A stretch of DNA of 64,000 nt from CAYNJF01 sp964397555 (GTDB lineage Bacteria > Pseudomonadota > Gammaproteobacteria > Berkiellales > Berkiellaceae): positions 1 to 64,000 of the forward strand of contig CAYNJF010000006.1 in the NCBI GenBank assembly GCA_964397555.1, read 5' to 3'. Of this stretch, positions 16,327 to 25,853 are shown one piece after another (positions within the stretch are counted from its first letter, which is position 1; every line of letters begins with the position of its first letter). The translations under genes and the position numbers were made by a program. The notes beneath the pieces were generated by a model. The model was given only the letters and a program-made list of their open reading frames with translations, had not been told where the DNA came from and made no database searches.

Positions 16327-17721
16327 TTACTTCGGTCGTTTCCCATCATGGCGTTTTGTAGGCTGAGGCGCTGCACCATCACTAAACTCCACTGTGTCTG
16401 AAAACCCAACGGAGCGACTTTGTGAGCTTTTTTTCCAAGTGACGGGGCTGCTTCTATTCGGCTTTTTTGGTAGAGGACGAGCACGAGCTTTGTCGTGTTT
16501 AAATTGATGAAATAAAGAGGCGCAAGATTGGCTTAAGCCAAACCCTCTGGAAACAAGTTGATCTGCGGCAAAGGTTTTACCTTTGTAATCGAGTGTTGTA
16601 CGGCCCGCTTGCATAAGCCCAACCATTTGGTGAAAACCGGTTTGATGAAAGGTGCGGACCTCTGTTCGTCCATTTTGATTGATTCGAGCTACGGTAACGT
16701 CGCGGTTGCGGTCGTGAAGGTCTTTAAGACTTGCAAGTTTAGACGACATATCCAATGACGGATCAGAGACGATCGCTTGAATTTGTTCACTTAATTGTCG
16801 AGTGGCATGAAAAGCGGCCGAGGTTTCGAGATTAATCCTCTGACGAGGCGTTTGACTGTTCGAAGCCAAGGCAGCGATAACATTTCTCGTGCCTAAAAGG
16901 TTATCAATGGGAAGAGCCTGAGCAAATCTAGCATAATCATCTTGATTAGCCATTTTCTGGTCCATGAGATTTGCTAACATGGTGCGTATTTGGTTTTTTC
17001 TTGTCTCTTGTTGCGGAAAACCAATCATGCCACGGCTGAAATCATGGTCCTCAATAATCTGTTTTACCTGGTCAAGACTTGAAGCTTTTCCAAGTTTTTG
17101 GGCAAGCTTGGCATCATGCTCAACGCCTTGATCGAACAATTCATTAACTTGATCCTCAAGTCCGTTGACAGAGGTGATGTTAACGCGGATATACCCTTTG
17201 ATGTCGGTTTTCTGAGCGTTGTCGATGGGTGGTGTATAAAGAGCACCAAGTTGCTTAATGTTAAAAACGAAAACTGAAGCATCGACTAACCCTTGGCTCG
17301 TCGGTATCTTTTCAAATTGACTCAAGTAAGCCGTCAATTCATTAAGACTCGACATGGAACGAATTTGCTGCTGAATTTTGCTTGACTGTTGATGATCAGC
17401 AGCTTCTAATTGTTTTTTTTCTTTGAGTATTTGTTTCGATATTTTTATAGCCTGTTCTCTAACCCCAGCATGTCCAGGCAGCTGGCTGCACAAATATTCC
17501 ACCTCTTGCATGGTTGCATTATGTGGGTATTGGCTTATCTTCGCGTTGAGTTGCATAATGAAGGAAATGACAGCGCTCGAGGGTATTTTTCCTTGAGAAT
17601 TTCTTGATGTATTTAGATACTCAACCTTCGAAAGACAACGGGCAAGATCTTGTAAACTATTTTGAGTCTTTACCTTTTTTTTAAATTCGCTGTCGTTTGG
17701 GACAATTGGATTGCTGGCCAT
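16327..17721 (-). CDS. Hypothetical protein with three internal repeats, 464 aa
   Basis: No recognised family. Three stretches share a pattern of SL, a short helix, a turn and a second helix: about residues 22-66, 125-162 (SLNELTAYLSQFEKIP, then ASVFVFNIKQLGALY) and 214-252 (SLDQVKQIIEDHDF). The C-terminal 70 residues are basic and Ser/Pro-rich, probably disordered. There is no signal peptide or membrane span. Size, repeats and disordered tail resemble effector-type proteins of intracellular gammaproteobacteria, but that is inference. Ribosome site weak. Confidence 0.7.
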   Translation of the reverse strand: MASNPIVPNDSEFKKKVKTQNSLQDLARCLSKVEYLNTSRNSQGKIPSSAVISFIMQLNAKISQYPHNATMQEVEYLCSQLPGHAGVREQAIKISKQILKEKKQLEAADHQQSSKIQQQIRSMSSLNELTAYLSQFEKIPTSQGLVDASVFVFNIKQLGALYTPPIDNAQKTDIKGYIRVNITSVNGLEDQVNELFDQGVEHDAKLAQKLGKASSLDQVKQIIEDHDFSRGMIGFPQQETRKNQIRTMLANLMDQKMANQDDYARFAQALPIDNLLGTRNVIAALASNSQTPRQRINLETSAAFHATRQLSEQIQAIVSDPSLDMSSKLASLKDLHDRNRDVTVARINQNGRTEVRTFHQTGFHQMVGLMQAGRTTLDYKGKTFAADQLVSRGFGLSQSCASLFHQFKHDKARARPLPKKPNRSSPVTWKKSSQSRSVGFSDTVEFSDGAAPQPTKRHDGKRPK

Positions 17722-17816
17722 AATCGAGCTTTTTCACGATAAAAAACTCAGATATTAGTTATTCATAAAAAGTTCCTTCTAACCCCATGAATCAAGACTT
17801 GTAAGTAATCACCCAC

Positions 17817-19712
17817 TTATGGGGCTGAACTGCGCCGTCGTTTTGAGGTTGTGGGTTGTGATTCAGGGACTTCGACACCTAATGTGCTCAAAACAAGTGC
17901 TTTACGTACATCAAGAGGGGGGTGCTGATCTAGGTCATAGCGAAGTAACCTATCTTGGGGAGTCTGCACGCATTCCATCATGCTTTTAAATGCTCGTATG
18001 AAGGCCTCCTCTTTAAAAGGATTTCCTATCGCATAGGCATTGCGTGCAAAAACGGCCCCTAAACGATCAGCAAATGTCTCATTGATGGTATGATCTGGGC
18101 AAATCTTTACCTTGAGATTTAATTCATCAACTTGTGTTTTAATGTCATCAATAAAGGATTGATAACGTTCCAAAGTTGAGCTCGACCATTGTTGAGATTT
18201 TGATGCATACCCAAATCGACACGGATCAATCGCGTGTGCAATCTCATGACCAATTTGATTCCCTAGTTGGCCGAATAAACTTGCCTCACCTTCACGCTCC
18301 AATTTAGCAAAAGTATGAGTCGTGGTGACCGGCACCACAATCTGATTGGCCAAAGGACGATAACAAATCGAATGAAGCGAGTATAACTTCCAAGACATTT
18401 TATCGTCAGATTTACCTGAACGCCCTAAGCTATTCAAGTGAGAATCACATCGAGACCTTCGCCTCATTAACTCGTTATCCACCAACGTGAATCTCTCATC
18501 AAAGCTAGGCACCTTATGACGCTTAGGTTTTGGAGGGCAAATAAGTACCGTCAATTCACGTAATTGCCGTAATGCCCAGGCTTTTGACTCATCATCCAAC
18601 CAATCAACCTGCTCAAGATAGGCTAACCCAGCTTCTCTTACCCGATCAAACACTCTTCTTACAAGGTTATCCGCGTCCTCATCGTGCAAATGTTCTATAA
18701 ACGGACTCATCATCAATTGAGGAAACCACGTGTTTATCTGCTCAAGCCCAAAATGGGTAAAACCATTGAATCTTACCCCCCTAAGCTCAACCTGATGGTA
18801 TTCAAAATGGATCGCATGAAAATCGAATGAGATGAATGGAGCTAACGTATCCCTTAATACGAACTCTGACCAATTTTTTAGAGTATTAAGCTCAGTTGTT
18901 TCTATCAATGCACCAAGATTTTGAATGCTGTCAAGGGATTGAATCAAACATTCATCGATATCAGCGCCCAAGGATGAAAAGAAGGTACTCCAACTAAAGG
19001 TGTTTGGTTTTGGTTTTGGTTCTGGTTCTGGTTCTGGTTCATGCTCTAAGACAGAATAGGGGGTGACATTATACAAGCTTTGATTTTTCTCAAACTGCCA
19101 GAAAATGATGGCTAAGCGATGATAAAAGTACGCGCATTCCTCGAGCTCTTGATCGCTCAAAAACGGCATTAACTTGCCCAAGTAATCCATCCAAGATTGT
19201 TGATGGGCACCCCATTTTTTTGAGAAGGGATTAAAAGGAAATCTTGGGCAAAGACGCGCCCAAATTTTTAGCTTCAGATGATCGTATAAATCTTGAACAA
19301 CACCGACTCTGTAGAGTGGAAAAATGTCAAACCTAGACCACTTTCCCCACATGGACACCAAATCTTCTTTGGTCCTTAGCTCAGAAACATGGTTTAACAA
19401 GTCTTTTAATAAAGGACTTTTATCGAGATCAAAGTCACTGGGCTCTGTGCACTTAACGTAGATTTTCTTTGCTAGATCTAGTTGAACCGGATCACAGCTG
19501 GGCGATTCAGAATCTTGAATCTGGTCCCATAGGCTTTTCATCGTATCATTAAAAAGCTTATGAGCCTCTTTAAAAGGACCAAAGCGGGCATAGCCTGGCG
19601 GCAAGCGAGGCGTTTGAGTGTTTTCTTCTAAGCTGAGACGGTCGTACAAGAAGGTTAAAGAAGAACATCGGGATAATCCCCCCGTATCTTTACGTGGTGA
19701 GTCCAGTGACAT
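17817..19712 (-). CDS. Divergent M13-family zinc metallopeptidase, 631 aa
   Basis: M13 (neprilysin/PepO-type) peptidases cleave oligopeptides at a zinc site made by HExxH and a downstream Glu. Both are present: IGHEIAHAID and NETFAD. The N-terminal half is weakly similar to the family and carries a Glu-Pro/Lys-Pro repeat (EPEPEPEPKPKP) encoded by a hexamer repeat. There is no signal peptide, so it should be cytoplasmic unless exported by another system. It lies just downstream of a canonical M13 gene, and may be a diverged duplicate of it. Confidence 0.8.
   Translation of the reverse strand: MSLDSPRKDTGGLSRCSSLTFLYDRLSLEENTQTPRLPPGYARFGPFKEAHKLFNDTMKSLWDQIQDSESPSCDPVQLDLAKKIYVKCTEPSDFDLDKSPLLKDLLNHVSELRTKEDLVSMWGKWSRFDIFPLYRVGVVQDLYDHLKLKIWARLCPRFPFNPFSKKWGAHQQSWMDYLGKLMPFLSDQELEECAYFYHRLAIIFWQFEKNQSLYNVTPYSVLEHEPEPEPEPKPKPNTFSWSTFFSSLGADIDECLIQSLDSIQNLGALIETTELNTLKNWSEFVLRDTLAPFISFDFHAIHFEYHQVELRGVRFNGFTHFGLEQINTWFPQLMMSPFIEHLHDEDADNLVRRVFDRVREAGLAYLEQVDWLDDESKAWALRQLRELTVLICPPKPKRHKVPSFDERFTLVDNELMRRRSRCDSHLNSLGRSGKSDDKMSWKLYSLHSICYRPLANQIVVPVTTTHTFAKLEREGEASLFGQLGNQIGHEIAHAIDPCRFGYASKSQQWSSSTLERYQSFIDDIKTQVDELNLKVKICPDHTINETFADRLGAVFARNAYAIGNPFKEEAFIRAFKSMMECVQTPQDRLLRYDLDQHPPLDVRKALVLSTLGVEVPESQPTTSKRRRSSAP
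19005..19040 (+). repeat. Hexanucleotide tandem repeat inside the M13 peptidase gene
   Basis: About six units of GGTTTT or GGTTCT in a row encode the Glu-Pro/Lys-Pro stretch. The unit is two codons long, so copy-number change would alter length without shifting frame. Confidence 0.7.
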
Positions 19713-19812
19713 CGTAAACTCTGATTTGGAACAATGTCGCCAAGTTAGCTCAGTTGAGTGAAAATGTCACCTTGATGGTTGATGAATGAAGTCTGCTATT
19801 AATGCAAACTTA

Positions 19813-19840
19813 CTAAAAAAAAGCGCGCCTGGGCGCGCTT
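19813..19840 (-). terminator. Rho-independent terminator of the canonical M13 peptidase gene
   Basis: AAGCGCGCC and GGCGCGCTT pair almost without a loop, and on the minus strand eight T residues follow. It begins about 16 bases after the stop at 19857. Confidence 0.85.
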
Positions 19841-19856
19841 CTGTGATGTTGGACGA

Positions 19857-21881
19857 TTAACTCCAAAGCTTAATTCTTTTCTCCTCGGGCTTATACATAT
19901 CATCCCCCTCTTTCGTTTCAAACGCTTCATGAAAGGCATCGACGTTTCGCAGAGTTCCGTTAGCTCTGAACTCTCCTGGTGCATGGGGATCAGTGGCGAC
20001 TCTTGAACGAATGGCATCTTCTCTTGCTTTATTTCTCCAAACATTGGAAAAGCTTAAGAAAATTGATTGAGTCGGGGTAAAGCCATCGACGCCAGGCTCA
20101 CTGTCCTGAGGGTGAGACATTTTGTAGGCTCTAACGGCCATGGTAAGTCCCGTTAAATCAGCAATGTTTTCCCCTAACGTTAAGTGACCATTGACATGAA
20201 CGCCTTCGAGTGGCTCATAAGCATCGTACTCTAGCGCCAATGCCTCCACACGCTTTTGGAACTCTTTTAAGTCATCTTGAGTCCACCAATCCACCAACTT
20301 ACCCTCAGCGTTGTAGTGACTGCCTTGGTCATCAAACGCATGAGAGATCTCGTGACCGATGACGGCCCCTATGGCGCCATAGTTTAGTGCATCAATCGCA
20401 TCCTTATCGAAAAAAGGCGGTTGCAAAATCGCGGCCGGGAAACAAATTTCATTCGTGGTTGGGTTAAAATACGCATTGACGGTTTGCGGATTCATGTGCC
20501 ACTCTTCTTTATTGACCGGCTTGCCTATTTTATCAATCGCTTTCAACGACTCATGAAAACTGACGGCCATGACGTTTCCAAATAAGTCATCATCAGAGAA
20601 CTCTAAGTCATCAATGTTTTCCCATTGATCTGGATAACCGAGCTTAATGGTCATTTTGGCAAGCTTTTCCAGAGCCTGGGCTTTGGTCGTATCGCTCATC
20701 CAAGTATTATTCTCGATGGAGGTCGCAAACACCTGCTTGATGTTATCAATCATCGCAATCATTTTTATCTTCGCTTCCTCAGGAAAATGATGAGCGACAT
20801 ACACTTTTCCTAGACTCTCCCCAACCGTACCGTCCAAAAAGTCCATTGCTCGTTTTCCACGTGGCTCAGGCTCTTTTATCCCTGAAAGTACACCTCGATA
20901 AAAATTAAATTTCTCAGAAGCTAAATCATTGGGTAAGTAACTCGCAAATTGATTGACGGTACGAAAGGCCATGTAGGCTTTCCAGTCTTCCAAGGACGTG
21001 GATTGAAAGAGGTCATCGAACGCTTGAAGATAATCCACTTGGCCTACAATCACATGTTCAAGGTCGTAACACCCTGACTCTTCAAAAAATTGTTGCCAAG
21101 GAAAGTGTTTTCCTTCACAAAGCTGTTCCATGCTTAATTTATTGTATCGAGCATTCGCATCGCGAAGTCGTTCACGTTCCCAGTGCGCTTGAGCCATCTT
21201 TGTTTCAAGTTCGATGATCATGTCGGCTTTGGTTGGATCTAGCCCTGCTTTTTCTAAAAGGCGCGTAATGTATGCTCGATACTCTTGACGATATTCTTGG
21301 TGCTTTTCATCGTCTTTTAAATAATATTGTTTTTCAGGCAGACCTAAGCCCGATTGTGTAATATGAAGTGCATATTCATCTTCGGCTTTCACATCGGGAG
21401 AGACGTAGATGGCAAAAGGCAGTTTGACCCCAGCCGCATGGAGGTTGGCCATTTGGTAGACCAGAGCTTCGATGGAATCAATGCTCTGAATATGGTTGAG
21501 CATGGGTTCTATGGGCGATAATCCAAGGGCTTCGACCTTATCTGTGTCCATATAACTTTGATAAAGAGCCATTATTTTTTGCTCGTCGGCATTGGATGGG
21601 CCTTGCTCGTTCAACGTTTGGATCAATGCGATTAAATCAGCGGACGTTTTGTCTCTGAGCCCATGGAACGCTCCATAGATGGCTTTATCGTCGGGGATCT
21701 CAAAGGTATCTAGCCACGCGCCATTCACAAAGCGATAAAAGTCATCCCAGGGTGCAACCCCATCGCCGTAATGAAAGTGGGTGTCTTGCTTGTCTTTTAA
21801 CCCTTGCAGAGCTTCGCTGAGTTCGGGTGATATCTCTCGAGGCTCATCCTCATCGTGTTTTTTAGCACCAAATCTTAACAT
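19857..21881 (-). CDS. M13-family metalloendopeptidase (PepO/neprilysin-like), 674 aa
   Basis: Full-length M13 peptidase with M13_N (about 40-420) and catalytic domain (about 480-670). The zinc site is VIGHEISHAFDDQG and GENIADLTGL, and NAYFNPTTNEI provides the substrate-binding Asn-Ala-(Tyr/Phe) motif. The C-terminal RxxxxPxxxxF-type ending is partly retained (KPEEKRIKLW; the family often ends in CRVW). No signal peptide or membrane anchor, as in lactobacterial PepO, so a cytoplasmic oligopeptidase is likely. Its own terminator separates it from the diverged M13 gene downstream. Confidence 0.92.
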   Translation of the reverse strand: MLRFGAKKHDEDEPREISPELSEALQGLKDKQDTHFHYGDGVAPWDDFYRFVNGAWLDTFEIPDDKAIYGAFHGLRDKTSADLIALIQTLNEQGPSNADEQKIMALYQSYMDTDKVEALGLSPIEPMLNHIQSIDSIEALVYQMANLHAAGVKLPFAIYVSPDVKAEDEYALHITQSGLGLPEKQYYLKDDEKHQEYRQEYRAYITRLLEKAGLDPTKADMIIELETKMAQAHWERERLRDANARYNKLSMEQLCEGKHFPWQQFFEESGCYDLEHVIVGQVDYLQAFDDLFQSTSLEDWKAYMAFRTVNQFASYLPNDLASEKFNFYRGVLSGIKEPEPRGKRAMDFLDGTVGESLGKVYVAHHFPEEAKIKMIAMIDNIKQVFATSIENNTWMSDTTKAQALEKLAKMTIKLGYPDQWENIDDLEFSDDDLFGNVMAVSFHESLKAIDKIGKPVNKEEWHMNPQTVNAYFNPTTNEICFPAAILQPPFFDKDAIDALNYGAIGAVIGHEISHAFDDQGSHYNAEGKLVDWWTQDDLKEFQKRVEALALEYDAYEPLEGVHVNGHLTLGENIADLTGLTMAVRAYKMSHPQDSEPGVDGFTPTQSIFLSFSNVWRNKAREDAIRSRVATDPHAPGEFRANGTLRNVDAFHEAFETKEGDDMYKPEEKRIKLWS

Positions 21882-22036
21882 AACCCCTCCATGGTCGTTT
21901 AGGTGACCTTTTTACGATGAAAGATCAAAATAGGGTTTGATAGTGGTGATGGTATTTAAAGTCGTTGAGCCGTTTGCCCGGTATTGCGACAGATAATAAG
22001 ACTGAACATACGTTCAATGAAGTATCGCTTAGGCAC

Positions 22037-23404
22037 TTAAGCGTTGAGCAAATCCATGATGACTTGGACTTTTGCGTATGACTCCTCATACTCGTGCTCG
22101 GGGTTAGAGTCGATGGTGATGGCCCCTCCAGCGGCAAGAGTCAGTCGATCATTGCGATAACAAAGGGTACGAATGAGGATGGATAAATCCATATCTTGGG
22201 TGACAGACAAAAAACCAGCACTCCCACAGTAAGGGCCGCGGACGTGGGTTTCAAGTTCATCAATAATTTCCACGGCTCTAATTTTGGGAGCTCCTGTGAT
22301 CGAGCCTCCAGGAAACGTTGCTTCGAGCAAGTCAGTGATGCAAAGATCTTGCTTGAGTTGCCCTTCCACCGTTGAGACCAGGTGGTGAACCGTCTCAAAA
22401 CTTTCGAGACCACAAAGCGTTGGAACCTGAACAGTCCCTGGCTGGCAAACTTTTGATAAATCATTGCGCATCAAGTCCACAATCATGACGTTTTCAGCCC
22501 AGTCCTTTTCAGAGTCGATCAACGCTCGTTTTCGCTTATCGTCATCAAACGGATCCTTGGAACGCTTAGTCGTTCCTTTTATCGGCTTAGCTTGGACATC
22601 GCCTTGTGAGGCTTTTAAAAAACGCTCTGGTGAGGCAGACATTATGGTTAGATTATCAAAACGAAGGTAGGCTGCAAACGGGGCTCGGTTGGCCGCTCGT
22701 AATTGGTAGTAAAGCCCTAGCGTATCTAACTCTGGGGTGTCGGAGTAAAAACGCTGGGTAAAATTAGCCTCAAAGATATCCCCTGCTCGTATATACTCCA
22801 TGGTACGCTCCACTTGCTCAAGATAAACCGACTTGGGGCAATTGGGGGTAAACTGGATGCTTTGTTCAAAGATAGGATAAGGTTTCGATGGCCCTTGTAA
22901 TAATGCTTGAGCCCACTGGATTCGTTTATGCGCTCTTTGTGCTCTAGACTCACTGTCATCGCCTGCGAACCCAGTCGAGACAATGCACAAGGTTTGCTCA
23001 ATGCAGTCAAATGCGAAAACAAGATCGTAGTGTCCCAACATCATATCAGGGTACTGAGCATCATCCTCACTCGTGAACTCATAAGGCTCAATGTATCGAT
23101 AGCAATCGTAACTAAACAGGCCCGCTAACCCACCTTGGAAATCTGGACCGTCCGGATGCTTGTCTAATCGATGCGCTTTAAGGATACTTTTTAAGTAGGC
23201 AAAAGGCTTTGCCACCGGTTGACCATTCACCTTATGCCGATGAACACGAATAACCTCGATGGGGTCCACACACAAATATGAAAAACGCCCCTCGTGTTCC
23301 AATCGAGACGAATCCAACCAGACTAAGTTTTGCTGAGGGCACTTTAAAAGCACTTGTTCAGGCGCCTGGTAAGGCACGTATTGAATGAAAGGCGTATTAG
23401 GCAT
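22037..23404 (-). CDS. pabB: Aminodeoxychorismate synthase component I (PabB)
   Basis: Converts chorismate plus ammonia to 4-amino-4-deoxychorismate for folate synthesis. The chorismate-binding enzyme domain fills the C-terminal two thirds. PIKGT at about residues 274-278 carries the lysine that distinguishes PabB from anthranilate synthase (PIAGT); GGSITGAPKIRAVEIID is the Mg-binding region. The start is taken at ATG 23404, which overlaps the stop of the ubiC-like gene by eight bases; a TTG at 23416 is possible. No pabA or pabC is nearby. Confidence 0.93.
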   Translation of the reverse strand: MPNTPFIQYVPYQAPEQVLLKCPQQNLVWLDSSRLEHEGRFSYLCVDPIEVIRVHRHKVNGQPVAKPFAYLKSILKAHRLDKHPDGPDFQGGLAGLFSYDCYRYIEPYEFTSEDDAQYPDMMLGHYDLVFAFDCIEQTLCIVSTGFAGDDSESRAQRAHKRIQWAQALLQGPSKPYPIFEQSIQFTPNCPKSVYLEQVERTMEYIRAGDIFEANFTQRFYSDTPELDTLGLYYQLRAANRAPFAAYLRFDNLTIMSASPERFLKASQGDVQAKPIKGTTKRSKDPFDDDKRKRALIDSEKDWAENVMIVDLMRNDLSKVCQPGTVQVPTLCGLESFETVHHLVSTVEGQLKQDLCITDLLEATFPGGSITGAPKIRAVEIIDELETHVRGPYCGSAGFLSVTQDMDLSILIRTLCYRNDRLTLAAGGAITIDSNPEHEYEESYAKVQVIMDLLNA

Positions 23405-23954
23405 GATTTCTAACAAGATGATTTAAGAAAAGCTCAATCACTAAACATTGACCGTCTTGATTGGTAAATCGTGATCGTCTTGCCCAAACTGGATTTAACT
23501 GGGGCTGTCCAACCCGCAATGATAGATGCTCTAAAGTAGCCTTATCGTCAATCAGACAAAACTCGAAGTCCGATCGCTCAAACTTCTGCTCAAACAATAA
23601 GGCTTGGCCTATCGGGTTTGAGCCAAGATTATCCATGATGGATTGATTGGCTTGATACAAAGAGTCGCTCATGACAACCTGAGCAAACACCAAAGGCGCG
23701 GTGTTGGTCATCAAAATCTGGCGAAACAGCATGGTCTTCGCTTGATCAATCACGCCAAGCATTGACTCATGAAAAGCGCTGATGGATTGATGAAGCATTT
23801 CAAAATGTAGCCCATGCACGACCGCTTCGATGGATTTAACCAAGTGGCGCTCATGTTCAATGAGACTACTCACCCATGGCGAGGGTTTACTTCGTAAAAG
23901 GCTAAGGGAAGCCGTCCAGCCCTGTTGGCTTAAGTCAAGAAAAGGCGTTTGCAT
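23397..23954 (-). CDS. ubiC: UbiC-like chorismate pyruvate-lyase
   Basis: UbiC removes pyruvate from chorismate to give 4-hydroxybenzoate, the first ubiquinone precursor, in the cytoplasm. The C-terminal half aligns by eye with E. coli UbiC: LGSNPIGQALLFE for LGKTPLGRYLF, VWARRSRF for LWGRRSRL, and LVIELFL for LLTELFL with the catalytic Glu. The position of E. coli Arg76 appears to be Gln here (FAQVV for AGRTV), which may affect activity. It begins one base after the aroQ stop and overlaps pabB, so the three form an operon. Confidence 0.75.
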   Translation of the reverse strand: MQTPFLDLSQQGWTASLSLLRSKPSPWVSSLIEHERHLVKSIEAVVHGLHFEMLHQSISAFHESMLGVIDQAKTMLFRQILMTNTAPLVFAQVVMSDSLYQANQSIMDNLGSNPIGQALLFEQKFERSDFEFCLIDDKATLEHLSLRVGQPQLNPVWARRSRFTNQDGQCLVIELFLNHLVRNHA

Positions 23955-23955
23955 G

Positions 23956-24558
23956 CTAGTCTCTTTTCACAGAGCTCAACGCATAAAACACTTGATCCTT
24001 GTGGTGTTGGGTGAGAAAAGGTGCATCGAGCTGGGTGTCGATGAGATTCTTGACCTGTTCCTGGTGCTCACTAATGTCAAACTCATCCAACAAGTCGTCG
24101 AGTGCAGCCACCATTTTATGCGTAATGTCATTGAGGCGAGGACGAACGGTTTGGTTCAACTCTCCCTCAAAGTATTTAGACACATCGAACTTTTCCTTAG
24201 ACCACTTGCGATGCCAGTGATTTTGCAGCTCAACATTAATTCTCATCTGAGCTTGAACGAATTGCTGCAACGAAGAAAGTTCCAACCCGTAGTCGTTTGC
24301 CTCATCACGAAGATCGGCCAAGACATGCTGCTCTCGAGCCGGATCATAGGTGGGAAGATTTTGCGAAAGTTTGATGGCGGCGGTTTGCTCCATCAATGAA
24401 AAACGCTCATTGATAAGATTTAATAACTGGTGGAGCACTTGTGGCTCGCTCGATTGGGCAAATGAAACACTCATATGTAAACTTCCGATGACACCAAACA
24501 GCAATACCACCCAAAGGTGGCATTTTTTTTTGAGATTTGTGTTTGATAACTGTGTCAT
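23956..24558 (-). CDS. aroQ: Secreted (gamma-type AroQ) chorismate mutase
   Basis: Rearranges chorismate to prephenate. The start at 24558 gives a signal peptide (KKKCHLWVVLLFGVIGSLHMSVSFA, cut near SFA-QS), so the enzyme should be periplasmic, the hallmark of the gamma AroQ class. The family signature is seen in order: LINERFSLMEQTAAIKL, YDPAREQHVLADL, and QFVQAQMRINVELQ before HWHRKW. About 200 aa, usual for the class. It is first of three chorismate-using genes, 53 bases after the MFS gene. Prephenate made in the periplasm has no obvious use, as noted for other *AroQ enzymes. Confidence 0.85.
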   Translation of the reverse strand: MTQLSNTNLKKKCHLWVVLLFGVIGSLHMSVSFAQSSEPQVLHQLLNLINERFSLMEQTAAIKLSQNLPTYDPAREQHVLADLRDEANDYGLELSSLQQFVQAQMRINVELQNHWHRKWSKEKFDVSKYFEGELNQTVRPRLNDITHKMVAALDDLLDEFDISEHQEQVKNLIDTQLDAPFLTQHHKDQVFYALSSVKRD

Positions 24559-24611
24559 AGATTTGATTATATCACAGTAGTATGCACCCTCAATACATAG
24601 CAACATGAAAA

Positions 24612-25847
24612 CTAACTAGTTTCCTGTTCTTGTTGTTCTAACGGATCTGGTACCGCGTTAGGAGTCGTTCTTGGGATGCTCACAAAATCTACGTGCTCAT
24701 CATACTTGTAGGGCTTGTTGCTTATCAACCTTATGGTTGTAAATATTATCAGCACAACGCCGATGAACAACAAATAAAAACAAAGCCCATTGGGTCCAAA
24801 AGCAATCGTAAACCCTGGCGCAATAAGTGGCCCTATCGCTGAGCCTGCTCCAAAGGCCAAGAGCAAGGTTGAAATGGCAGAAATCATATCGGATTGTTTG
24901 ATGTGATCAATGGTATGGGAAATACACAAAGGGTAAACCGTAAAGGTGAAGCCACCCATGATAAAGCCTAAGCCCATCAACCAAGGAGTGCTGTAATAAT
25001 CCGGAATGAAAGCCACAAAGCAAATCGTAGCCCCAAGGCATATATAAAGTAAGACCTTCATCCTGTCATACTTATCAGACAGGCGCCCAATGGGGTATTG
25101 CAACAACGTTCCCCCCAAAATCAAAGTCATCATGATAAGACCAATTTCAGATTTTTCTTTACCCGCTCCAATCAGATAATCGGGTAAAAGCGTATAGATA
25201 GGCCCCAGCAAAAGACCTGCGATAAAGCAACCACAAACCCCAAGAGGCACTCTTTTCAATAGATATCGAAACGGCAAAATGCTTGGCTCTTCAGGGCAAG
25301 GGGCATTAAAGCGAGTCATGCAAACCGGAATGATGGCAATCGCCGAGAGTATGGCAATGGTGCAATAGGGCTCGATGCTCATTGCAAAATCAACTCTTAA
25401 AAACAACTGGCTCATCGATTGAGCGAAATAAAAAGCAAACATGTAAATGGCTAAAACCGTGCCTCGGTCCCCTGTTCCAGAGGAGTCAAGCAGCCAACTT
25501 TCAACCACCACTGCCACCCCAGCTAACCCATATCCGGCGACAAAGCGTAAAAAGACCCAAAGCGTTGGAGAAAAAAACAATCCCTGCAATAAGGTGGTGA
25601 CAGCGATAAAAGCCGCAAACGTAGCAAAGGCCCTAATATGGCCAACTCGAAGAATATAAAACTGGGCCCGAAAAGCGCTGATCAGGAGTCCGCAAAAATA
25701 GGCACTTGAAATGCAACCAATGACCCAAGTATCAATGTTGGCCTTCGTCAGATGCAACGTGGTAATGGTGGTATAAAAGCCCGACCCCATGACAAAGATC
25801 ATAATACTGGCTATTGGAGCCACCAAGGCAGGCTTTATGCGGATCAT
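24612..25847 (-). CDS. MFS transporter, YcaD-like
   Basis: Twelve hydrophobic segments, with the MFS loop motif GRLSDKYDRMKV between helices 8 and 9 of a two-half transporter. The overall pattern (ESWLLDSSGTGDRGTVLAIY, GFTFTVYPLCISHTIDH) resembles YcaD-type permeases of unknown substrate. The start is ATG 25847, with GGAGG five bases upstream. It is upstream of the chorismate operon in the same direction; a role in moving an aromatic compound is conceivable but unproven. Confidence 0.85.
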   Translation of the reverse strand: MIRIKPALVAPIASIMIFVMGSGFYTTITTLHLTKANIDTWVIGCISSAYFCGLLISAFRAQFYILRVGHIRAFATFAAFIAVTTLLQGLFFSPTLWVFLRFVAGYGLAGVAVVVESWLLDSSGTGDRGTVLAIYMFAFYFAQSMSQLFLRVDFAMSIEPYCTIAILSAIAIIPVCMTRFNAPCPEEPSILPFRYLLKRVPLGVCGCFIAGLLLGPIYTLLPDYLIGAGKEKSEIGLIMMTLILGGTLLQYPIGRLSDKYDRMKVLLYICLGATICFVAFIPDYYSTPWLMGLGFIMGGFTFTVYPLCISHTIDHIKQSDMISAISTLLLAFGAGSAIGPLIAPGFTIAFGPNGLCFYLLFIGVVLIIFTTIRLISNKPYKYDEHVDFVSIPRTTPNAVPDPLEQQEQETS

Positions 25848-25853
25848 TGTCAC

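Noticed and set aside
19799..20044. 81-codon minus-strand frame at the end of the M13 gene
   Set aside because: It overlaps the conserved C-terminus of the peptidase and runs through its terminator.
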